Below, piece after piece: positions 41,001-53,000 of a stretch of 64,000 nt of DNA. The position numbers and the translations under genes were made by a program. Each line of letters opens with the position of its first letter. Within the stretch, counting starts at the first letter, position 1. The notes under the pieces are model-generated. The model ran no database searches. It was not told the DNA's origin and saw only the letters and a program-made list of their open reading frames with translations. Origin of the DNA: Chamaelirium japonicum. Its lineage: Eukaryota > Streptophyta > Magnoliopsida > Liliales > Melanthiaceae. Where the stretch lies: NCBI GenBank assembly GCA_947650365.1, contig OX393550.1:52161379-52225378 (forward strand), read 5' to 3'.

Positions 41001-44000
41001 TGCGCACGACCTTGGTTCTGGCAGCGTGGGTCTGAGTCGGTGGGTTGTGGGTTTGTATTGCTTTTGTCAAAAATTTCAAGGATTTTTTGGTCTCCCATGA
41101 GTATGCACTTGCTCCCCTATTTAAGGGAAGTGTAAGGGTGGCTCTAGAGTTAAATTGAGAAACGTGAGAATCATCAATGATGGTTACAGAGGTATTCGAA
41201 AATCGTCTACGAGAAGAGAAAGTCGTGGGGAGAAGTGAAGGATCCTGGGGTGCGCTGGTGCGGCACTCCCCAAGGCTCTTGGAGTCTCAAGGCGGTGGTG
41301 ACATGGTGGAGTGGTTCTTCTCGGTAGTGTATTGAGAGTGAGTCATGGTCAAAGAGAACGAAAACCCGGTCTAGGGTTTGCCGCGTAGAGAGGGGAGAGA
41401 TGAAGGAAAGTAGAGAGGAAGAAGGAGAAGAAGAGGAAAGGAAGAGAATACGGTTTGCGAATCTTCTCCGAGTTCTTCGGCTCGTCCATCTTGGTTTCTT
41501 CTTCGGGGTGCTTCCATCTCTTGGTGATCCTTTGGTAATCTCTGTGTATCTCTCGGTAGCAGAGTTATTCTCTACTTCGTGTATGTGATATATGAGAGAA
41601 TCAAGATTAGTGTTAGTGGAATCCAACAAATAGAGACCACCGCTTGTTGTAATTCATGCTAGTGATAATTAAAGTTCTTGATTGTCTGTGATCTGTGGTG
41701 TTTCGTCATTGTATCTGTGCATTGTATTCTCTATATGGTTGTGCAATCTCTGCAGGGCTCCGACCCTCGAACCTCAAACACCATCTTGAGGCTGAAAGGC
41801 TTCTGCAGCAGAAGGGACCAGTAGTGGATGCGAGGTCCGATCAGATCTGATTCAACAGAATCATAATCCTCCTAATGACCAATCCTGATTTGATTATAGT
41901 ACAAGACACTAACAAAACATAATGGTTAGATTTGAGCTTTGCCCACCATGCATGATAAATCTTTTTTTTTTTAGCGAACTCCTTTCCGAGAGGGGGAGGA
42001 TGGGGTTAAACCATACCCCAAGCTATATTATTAAAAAAGAAGGAGAAGGTTACAAAATGCTAAGGAAAGAGTTAATCTCTACAGAATCATGGGGAGAGAA
42101 ACCCGCAGACCAGCTGGTCACCATCATCTTAAAATTCGTCCACACAACATTGACAGGAAGTTCTTTGCTCAAGAAAACTCTGGAATTTCGCTCACACCAG
42201 ATACACCAGAATAGGCCGATGATTAGGAAGTCTCATGCCGGTTGCATGGATTTCTTAATACGTAGGGACCGCCACAAGGTCCAGAGAGAACAAATGGAGT
42301 CCGGGTGCCCTTTGGATCAAAACAAGTACTTCAACATGCGCCAAAGCTTACAAGAGAAGAGACAACGAAGAAACATATGGTCCACATCCTCCCTGAGTCC
42401 ATGACACAGGGTGCAAGAGGTATCCTAGATATTCGGGTTGTTTCTGCGGTGAAGGTTGGTCCTTGTAAGAATCCGGTCCCTGATGACCAGCCACATGAAG
42501 ATTCTTGTCTTTAAAGGGGAGGGAGATTTCCACAAAGACTTAACAATGGGGCAGATGATTTCTCCTGCATTGAAGAAGCGGTAAAAGGATCAGACAGAGA
42601 GGGATCCGGAGGAATCCCATTTCCATCTGGAGACGTCTCTACCAGTACTGAGAGAAAAAGAAGCGAGGTATTGGTAGAGATCATTGAGCTGAGCTTGAAG
42701 AAACAAGGGAATGACTCTTCTGAATTTGATAGACCAGCTGATCGTACCTTGGGACACCGACGTCTGGGAACGAACTGAGGCTGATTGGTCCCAAGCTAGG
42801 TCAAATAGCTCTGTGAACAAGGAAGCAAGGCTAATGTCATCCACCCACTGATTTGTCCAGAATTTAATATTCCTACCATCTCCGAGGATCAACCTTGTGC
42901 TGCATTTGAAGGATGTCCCTACCTTGCAAATACCCTTCCAAAAGAGGGATATTTTCCCAGATCGTTCAAGTATTTGAAATGCTCTTTAACTTTCTTTCCA
43001 ACTCATTGTATACTTTAGAATCTCAATACAAAGATAAGACGGTAAGTTCTAAGGACCTAAGTCATTGATGGCTAAATCTACCTATCGTACATGTTTCTCT
43101 ATATTAGTGGCATTGTCTCAGTGAATGCCCTTCTTTCATCTCGTGCTTTAGTGTCCTCTAATGGCATGATAAAAACTCAGTATTATGCCCATCTCCTAAC
43201 TACTTAATCTGTAAAGGTTACTAAGAACTTGTCATTTGAACTTCAAGAATAGTTTTTATCACAGGTGTCATTTCAACAGTCATTATTAGTATGCCCAATG
43301 GCGAAATGGAGTGGCTGGATAGTAAGTCTCATGGTGCCACTCATCAATCTCACAATACATGATTTCTTAATACATTCAAGCCAGTCCCCCATGCCATTTG
43401 AGGGATTGAAGTATCTGGCACCTAGACATGCAGCTGTACTCAAATACTCATATCTGAGTCCATGTAACATAGAAGGGAAATAAGAGGGTGAGTCCCAATC
43501 CAATGGGTAACGAAACAAGGACACAACATGCACTCACCTACACAAATTGACATGCATTATTAGCGGTAGGAGCCCTCTATAGGCGCTTCGGAGATGTCAG
43601 GGACCACTTGGGACCGGTGCAGCTCAGTGAGGTCCCTAACCTTGCCACCTGGCCTGCTCCCCGATCCCCAATCGACCTCCTGGAGTGGCTCGCAGCCCTA
43701 GGGGCATAGACAAGGTGCACAGCGATGGCTTTCCGCACCATTGGGCCCCCCCCGAGGTTAGAGTTGTTAGATGGCTCCCAAGACCCCGTCAACCACCTGC
43801 TCGCCTATAGGAGGCTCATGTTCTATCAGGACCAAGATCATGTCCTCTGCAGGGCATTCCCGAGCAGCTGACAAGTGCAGCTCTCAATTGGCTCCACAAG
43901 CTCCAGGCGAGATCAGTGCTGAACTTCAAGGCCCTGTCCGGGCTAGGCATATAATTTGATATCTATAATTAAATCCAATGTGTGACTAAATAAGGACACA

Positions 44001-47000
44001 TCAAGCACTTCACATACACAAGTTGACATGCTTTCCACTATGAATAGTGTAAAGACAAAATATAATTCGAAATCTATAATTATGATCATAGCCTCCACCT
44101 CCAAGCTAATGATAAAGTGAAAATTGCTTTATAGCTTCACATATATTTAACACAATGTACCTCCATTCTTTAACCATGATCATTAGATTTGTTAACGGAT
44201 AGTCCCACATCGGCAAGGGAGGCACCATCACCCGCTTAATATACCAGCTGTGGATCTCCCCTTACAACCCGGGTTTTGAGGTGCGAGGGTATCTAACATG
44301 GTATCAGCGTTGTCCTGTCTCCTGCTCCTGCTCCTATTCCAGGTGCTCCCCACCGATCGTGCATTGCCATGCGTGCTCCGCGTGGGAGGATCCTTGCCAC
44401 ACGTGCTCCGCGTGAGGCGGAGTGTTGGCGAATAGTCCCACATCGGTGAGGGAGGCACCCAACACCCGCTTAATATACCCTCTGTGGACCTCCCATTACA
44501 ACCCGGGTTTGAGGTGCGAGGGTATCTAACATGGTATCAGCGTTGTCCTGTCTCCTGCTCCTATTCCAGGTGCTCCCCACCGATCGTGCATTGCCACGCG
44601 TGCTCCGCGTGGGAGGATCCTTGCCATGCGTGCTCCGCGTAAGGGGGAGTGTTGACGAATAGTCCCACATCGGTGAGGGAGGTACCCATCACCCGCTTAA
44701 TATACCCCCTGTGGACCTCCCCTTACAACCCGGGTTTTGAGGTGCGAGGGTATCTAACATGGTATCAGAGCTAGCCCATCTCCTGCTCCCGCTCCGAGTG
44801 CTCCCTACCGATCGTGCCTTGCCATGCGTGCTCCGCGTGGGAGGATCTTTACCACGCGTGCTCCGCGTGAGAGAGAGTGTTAGCGGATAGTCCCACATGG
44901 GTGAGGGAGGCACTCATCACCCGCTTAATATACCCGCTGTGGACCTCCCCTTACAACCCGGGTTTTGGGGTGTGAGGGTATCTAACAAGATTCATTACTT
45001 TGACCTTCTAAAATAGATGTTCTTTTTTAGCAATCGGATGTAGGAAACAAATATATTCGTTGGTTCTAGAGAATACAGATTGGCATGGCCAATAAACTGC
45101 ACATAGATTGCTCAGAGTCAAGGGACTTTAAGATTACTAGCATTACTTTTGTGATTTTCACAAAACATTTATATTCGTCTATGACATTTATACGTAAATG
45201 CTTGTGGTCAACCAACAACAAGGACCTATATAATGCAAGAAAAGAAAACAAATATTACCAAACTATGTAAGAATGGGAACAGAATAAATTTACCAGCCAT
45301 GACAGGTTCCCTTCGTCATATGCATGAAACGGACTTAGATAATCTGTTCAACAAAAGGCGTCAATATTTTTTGAGCAGATTCCAAGAAAGTCAAATTTCA
45401 AATAACTTACTGCCTTTAAATGGTTTACTGCTTTAAGTAACCTTCTTTGAAGTTAAGAAATTAGATTATCTAAAACAAACTGATGAAGAAAGTGAAATAT
45501 AGTACTAATCTCTTTTTCATTTCCAATAGAACTGAGGAAGACATTCAAAAGAGCAGTGACAAGTGTTTTAAGTGAATTTTGACTGCATCGGTTCTAAATA
45601 GGCAGTATGCAATCATAGAAGAGGTTGGGAAAAGATCATGAGAACAAGGGAAACCTGGATCCAGTGTTCCTGAATGATTATACTGTTTATACTGTTAACG
45701 GATAGTCCCACATCGGTAAGGGAGGCACCCATCACCCGCTTAATATACCCGCTGTGGACCTCCCCTTACAACCCGGGTTTTGAGGTGTGAGGGTATCTAA
45801 CATATACATTTTCTTCACAATTCAAAATATTTCAGACATATCAAACAAGTACTTCAGCTTTTGTCCATGCAACACCACTTGAGTGAAATCAAAATTCAAT
45901 ATGTCTGTTCTCTAGAAATATAATATCATTCTAATAAAATTCAACATGTTTACAAATATGTGTAGTGTGCTAGTTTTGGCACTTACTCATGTTACCATAA
46001 ATGTAGTGTATAATACGTATCTATCTGTATTACAAATTTTCTAAGATGCAAAAGGGAATGACCTATGGTTGGTCAAATTACCGCCCCACATATGTTCCAC
46101 AATAATGCAGCATGACAGATAAATAAGCAAGCATATCAAAGCAAGAATGATCCAGAACTTACTGAAAAAGGATGACGCTATGGAAAGTCCACGAGACAAG
46201 TTCTATGCCATCCTTATCACACACAAAAAAGTGCCACAACAGAACATTGGGAATACGAGATCAAGTCCTCGAGTGATTAAATTTAACTACACAATGTTAA
46301 ATACCCTCACACCTCAAAACCCGGGTCGTAAGGGGAGGTCCACAGAGGGTATATAAAGCGGGTGATGGGTACCTCCCTCACCGATGTGGGACTATCCATT
46401 AACACTCCCCCTCACGCGTGGCAAGGATCCTCCCACGCAGAGCACGTGTGGCAAGGCACGATCTGTGGGGAGCACCAGAAACAGAAGCAGGAGCAGAAGC
46501 AAAAGATGGGCCAGCTCTGATACCATGTTAGATGCCCTCACACCTCAAAACCCGGGTCGTAAGGGGAGGTCCACAGAGGATATATAAAACAGGTGATGGG
46601 TGCCTCCCTCACCAATGTGGGACTATCCATTAACACACAATTAGTTAGGTTATCCATTTTTAAGGTTTCTTAAGGATGAATGGAGATCTTCCCAACAAAT
46701 AGAAGGATGTATATGATAACTTGGAGACAAATGTGAAAAGTGCAAAACCATCAGTCATTAGAGCAATGACGTAGGAAAGACCTCAAGTTTGAGCAAGACT
46801 TCAAAGGGAGAGATACAAGAGCTTTTTTAATAGGTATGCAGACTCATTGGATTCAGTTATAGTTTTGTTAGAGGCACACCCTGAAAGCAATTTGACATGG
46901 TAATAATATTTTGGGCAATTTCATGGATGTCTATGTGCATTCATATATGCATATGACTCACTAGCTAAAGTTAGTTTCCAGATGCTCTTCTAGGGTTACT

Positions 47001-50000
47001 TAACCAAGTGACCAGCGAATCAATATTATGTTCATGGGATGATTGGAATTACAAGTGTTGGTGTCGGACGCCACTATTGAGTATTGACTTGAATGTGTTG
47101 ATGACTTTAACTTCCGGCAGCATGTTGGGTGATGGAACTCACCAGGTCAATTTAATTTGTTTCTCTTCTAACATGTATGGCTTTGGTGAAGTTAATCCCC
47201 AGGACACAGTTAACATGTCCGCACTATTGCGATCTTTAACTCTCATTAGCGATCTACAGTTTGCTCATAAGACAATTTCAGGAAAACAGTTTTAGTACAA
47301 GAGCTCCCTAGGTTGGATTTTACCAAATAAAATCCAAAGCCAAATCGGAGGCTCAACTGCAACAAATGGGTGGTCTTTGTTGGTTCATCAACTAGACCCT
47401 GGAGTATATCCACCTTATGTTACCGAAAATTTTGATTTTTTTAATAAATTGTGATTAAAACTTTACTTATTCAGTATACGTTAGCTGCACAACCATTTCC
47501 CAATTTTTTGAAAAAGTCACGACTTTGTGAAAAAAATCAGGATTTTTATGTATTAATCCCGACTTATGCATTTTAATCCTAATTAATCACGTTTTAATCC
47601 CATCATGTACTACTCAAAAAACCTGGTGGAACATTTATATATAAATATATTTTTAAATTCTATCGTTTGTTTTCCGACTCTTTCTCGGCCTTTTTTTTTA
47701 TTTTTCCACCTTCTTCCCTAGTCGATTTTTTCCCGACTTCTGACTTGGTAACTATGTACCCACCTACTCCATGAGGGAGACCCAGTCTCAAAGGTGTAAT
47801 AACCCCATGCAAGTACAAACACAGGAGACCAACCAATCCTCGTTGGTTCACATGCAACCAGTTGACCTTGGAATTCGTGCCCTAATCCTCCTCGGGATAT
47901 GCATCGTGTGAATCTAATATAGTTTCATGTAAGGAAATGTATGAGATCTCACTATGAGGAAGGCACAACCAAGGTTTCCAGGATCGGTGTAGGTCCAAGA
48001 CGGGATAAGCAGTTTCGAACGGGATCAACATTTTCAATCTCGGTTTATTTTAAAAATTCAAAAAATCTAAGAAAAACTTTTAAAAAATCTTAAAAAGTAC
48101 GGAAGATATCAGAAAGAATTTTGAAAATAAATGTAAGCCAGAAAAAAAATAGAATTAGGACATTAATATACAAACGATATACATTTCATGCACACTTGTC
48201 CAGTCGATGCAAATTGCAAGCATAACAACTGCTAAAATAGACAAGCATAACTAATATGAACTCGGAAATAAATATAATATACGATAAATAGTCCTTAGGA
48301 ACTCGGAAGTTGATTCACTACATCAAGCCAACATTCAGTACCACATGTTGTGGCGATGAGAATTGAATTGTGCATCATTGTTACCATCATCTCGCTCTCA
48401 TCGGTATTACTATTGAGGATGTTAATGTACAGATAGATGGGTCGGGTTTAATGTATAGTCGGGTCGGATTGTATAGTGATACATGTACATATATTGGGCT
48501 TGAGTCCCTCAATCGAATGCATTCTATTCCTCTCCAAACCCTAGCCGTCATCTCCTAACATGGTATCAGAGCACTAGGGTTCTCCCTCGCGGCGACGTCG
48601 ACGATGGTCATCTCCTCCGGCCTCCGTTCACCTGATCGGCAGTCCCCCGGCCCCCCCTTCCGGCCTCCAGCACCCCCCCGGCCCCCCTTCCGGCCTCCAG
48701 CACCCCGCCGGCCCCCCCTTCCGGCCTACAGCCACCGTCGGCCCCCCTCTTCCGGCCTCCAGCACCCCCCCGGCCCCCCTTCCGGCCTCCAGCACCCCGC
48801 CGGCCCCCCCTTCCGGCCTACAGCCACCGCCGGCCCCCCCCTTCTCCACCCACCCAACCCCCGGCACCCCTCCTCCGCCCTCCAGCACCCCGCCGGCCCC
48901 CCCTTCTCCACCCGCCCACCCCCCCCGGCCCCGCCTCCGCCCTACAGCATCCCGCCGACCCCCCTACAGCCCCCCCGACCCCCCCCCGACCCTCCTACAG
49001 CCACCTCCGCCACCCCCCCGACCCCCCTCCAGCCCCCCCGACACCCTACAGCCCCCCCCCCCCCCCGATCCCCTCCCGACACCCTACAGCCCCCCTCCGC
49101 ACCACCCGCAGCCCCCTCCGCACCACCCGGCTGCCCCCTCCGCCCCCCTCCGGCCTCCTCCTTTGCTCCAGCAGCCCACCCGACACCTCCCAGACACCCC
49201 GCCCCCCTTCCTCTGCCCCGACAGCTCACCCGCCCCCTCCCCTGCAACCTCGCCAGCTCCTGCACCCCCTGCTGCCCCACCGCCCCACCTTCTCCTCTGT
49301 ACCGAACTGCCCGTCTCCTCTGTACGGACTGCCTCAGACCTTCCTTGTGCCGGTTCGCCCCCGTACTTCCGAGATATGGCTTCCTCCAGCATCTCTCGGC
49401 TCCCATATTGCCTGCACACCGTCGCTGATCGTCGGGTCCCTCCGTCTCCTCGTTTTGCTGGTATTCTCGGGCCACGTCCCTCCACCACATCAGTTGACTG
49501 TGGACGTCGTCAGGGTCTCCTCCGCCATGATGGCGAGACTGCTGCTGCTGCTGATCTCCCTACTCCAGCACCGCCTGCCACCACTCCTGCTCCGTCTCGG
49601 TCTTACTCCGACCGCCTCCAGCGCTTTGAGGAGTTACTGTTGCGATACCTCGCCTCCACCAGCTCTTCGACAGATCACGGTCTCTCTGCCACTCCGGGTA
49701 CTTCTGCTCAGTCTCGGTCTTACTCCGACCGCCTCCAGCGCTTTGAGGAATTACTGCTTCGGTACCTCACCTCCACCAGCTCTTCGACAGCTCACAGTCT
49801 CTCTGCCACTCCGGGTACTACTGCTCCATGGATATTCGACTCGGGTGCCTCCTGTCACCTGACCTTTGACTCCACTGTCCTCACTGACTGTTCTCCCACT
49901 ACCACCCACCAGGAGGTTCGCACTGCGGATGGGACTCTCGTCCCTATTCCGCAATGTGGATCCGTCACTACTACCTCTGACCCTTCTGGTCGCCTGACCC

Positions 50001-53000
50001 TACCCCATGTCCATCATGCCCCCCGTCTTAATATTAATCTGATCTCTATCAGTTCTCTTTGCGACTCTGGTCTGACTGTCACCTTCACCCCTTTTGTTTG
50101 TGTTGTGCAGGATTCGCGGACGGGTCAGAGGATTGGGCTGGGCCGTAGAGCAGGAGGACTTTACCAGCTGGACCATCTCCATGTGTCTTCCGTTCCTGTT
50201 GCGTCTGTCATGTCTGTTACCTCCGATGCCGACCTGTGGCATAGAAGGTTAGGTCACATATCGAGTGATCGACTCAAAAGCGTATTCCGTTCGGGCGCTT
50301 TGGGTCGAGCGTCCTTCTCCCCTCTCTCTGTTTGTACGGGTTGTAGACTAGCAAAGCATCTAGCTCTTCCATTCTCTGCTAGTGCTTCCCAATCTGATGC
50401 GTTATTTGATTTAGTACATTCGGACATTTGGGGTCCTGCACCTGTTGCATCCATTTCGGGTTACATGTACTATGTGTGTTTCATCGATGACTACTCTAGG
50501 TGCACCTGGGTTTATCTTATGCGTCATCGGTCTGAAGTCCCTCACATCTTTAGGAGATTCACTACTATGATACACACTCAGTTTGGTCGGCGCATTAAGA
50601 CCTTTCGGTCTGATTGTGCCAAGGAGTACCTCTCCTCCGAGATGCGTGAGATTCTTCAGTCTCACGGCACTCTTCACCAGCAGTCCTGTCCCCACACCCA
50701 TGAGCAGAACGGCGTTGCCGAACGCAAGCATCGTCATGTCCTTGAGACCGCACGAGCCTTGCTCCTCTCTGCGTCTGTTCCTCACTCTTACTGGGCTGAA
50801 GCTGTCATGACGGCTGTCCACCTCATCAATATCACTCCGTCATCTGCTTTGTCCGGTGCCACCCCATATGAGCGCCTTCACTCCAGCCCACCTGACTACT
50901 CCCTTATTCGCACGTTTGGCTGCACGTGCTTCGTTCTTCTTCCTCCCCATGAGCGCACCAAACTCTCTGCGAGATCTGTTCGGTGTGTTCACTTGGGGCT
51001 CAGTCGGGAGCACAAGGGGTATCGTTGTTACGATCCCTTGGCTCGCTGGATCCGTGTCTCCCGTCACGTTTCCTTTGTTGAGGATGTCCCGTACTTTTCC
51101 CCTGAGTCTCGGGATATTTCCTTACCTCCTGCGTCACCCTCCTCGCCTTCATCACCTCTCCACATCCCCGTTCTACCCCCGTTTTCTGTTGCCCCACCCA
51201 CACCTACTCCACCTCCATCTTCCCCGCCACCACCACCACCACCACCTCCTCAGTCTCCCTCACCACCACCACCTCCACCACCACCACCACCTCCTCAGTC
51301 TCCCTCGCCACCTCCACCACCACCAGTTACTCGTGTCTATGTACGTCGGTCTGCAGCTCCTCCTCCAGAGTCGGTTCACACTGGTACTCCCTCGCCTGAT
51401 GCTGTTGCCCCCTCCTCCCCGGTCGTGGATCCTGCTCCTGTTCGGCGCTACCCGGCGCGCGAACATCACCCTCCTGACAGATATGACTACTCTCCTGACA
51501 GGTTTGGCTACTCTGCTTTTCCTTCTAACTCTCCTGACTCTTCTGGCTACTCTGCCAGTGTCTCCTATTCAACATCCTTTCAGGCTTTTCTTACTGCTAT
51601 ACACACCCATCGGGAGCCCCAGTCGTACCGTGAGGCAGCGTTACATCCAGAATGGCGGCAGGCCATGTCAGTTGAGCTTGAGGCTTTTTAGCGGACCAAG
51701 ACCTGGGAGTTGGTGCCTTGTCCCTCCGGGGTGGTGCCTGTTAGCTGCAAGTAGATATTCAAGGTCAAGACTCGACCTGACGGATCCATTGAGCGGCACA
51801 AGGCTCGCCTCGTTGCTCGCGGCTTCTCCCAGGAATATGGGATTGACTACGAGGAGACGTTTGCTCCAGTTGCTCGGATGACTACTGTGCGCACCCTCTT
51901 AGCTGTGGCAGCTGCTCGAGGGTGGCCTCTCCATCAGATGGATGTCACCAATGCGTTTCTCCACGGTGATCTCTCCGAGGAAGTCTACATGGCTCCTCCT
52001 CCGGGCACTTCAGTTCCTCCAGGGCACGTGTGTCCGTTGCGCCGAGCCATCTATGGGCTCAAGCAGGCCCCTCGTGCCTGGTTTGAGCGATTTCGCAGTG
52101 CAGTTCTGGCCGCCGGGTTTGTTGAGCGTCACTCCGACTATGCCTTGTTCACTCGCTCCTCCAGTCAGGGCATTGCAGTTCTTCTCCTCTATGTGGATGA
52201 TATGATCATCACTGGGGATGACAGTGCCACCATCGCCTCTCTCCAGCGGCACCTCCAGAGTCAGTTTGAGATGAAAGATCTGGGATCTCTTCGCTACTTT
52301 TTGGGCCTTGAGATTGCCCGGTCAGCTCGTGGTCTGTTGGTCTCCCAGCAGAAGTACATCTCCGACATCCTTGCTAATGCTGCTCTTACGGACACGCGCA
52401 CTGCTGATACACCCATGGAGCTCAATTTGAAGCTTCTCGCTACAGACGGTGAGCCGCTCCAAGATGTCTCTCGCTACCAGAGGCTGGTTGGGATGCTCGT
52501 CTATCTCACCATGACCCGGCCAGACATTGCCCATGCAGTTGGCATTGTCAGTCAGTTTGTTAAGGCTCCACGGTCAGTACACTATGCAGCTGTTCTTCGG
52601 ATTATCCGCTACCTCCGGGGCACCATCACCCGTTCACTACTGTTTCCCTCCACCTCTCCGTTGGTGCTGCGTGCCTACTCCGATGCAGATTGGGCAGGAG
52701 ATGCAGCCACTCGTCGCTCGACTACAGGATACTGTGTGTTTCTGGGTGATTCACTGATTTCGTGGCGCAGCAAGAAGCAGGAGTCTGTTGCTCGCTCCAG
52801 CACCGAAGCCGATACAGGGCTATGGCTTCCACCACCGCCGAGATTGTCTGGCTTCGCCGTCTTCTGCTCGACTTAGGAGTGGTGATATCCGGGCCCACTC
52901 CTCTCTTCTGTGACAACCGGAGTGCTATTCAGATTGCTAGCAACCCGGTCTTCCATGAGCGAACAAAGCATATTGAAGTTGATTGTCATTATGTTCGCCA

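Noticed and set aside
44190-44987. CRISPR-like regular repeats
   Set aside because: Plant DNA. The repeats are 110-bp TRIM LTRs with tRNA primer sites between them and no spacers of the CRISPR kind.
44190-46635. Cassandra-type TRIM carrying 5S rRNA
   Set aside because: The LTRs lack the 5S internal promoter sequences expected for Cassandra.
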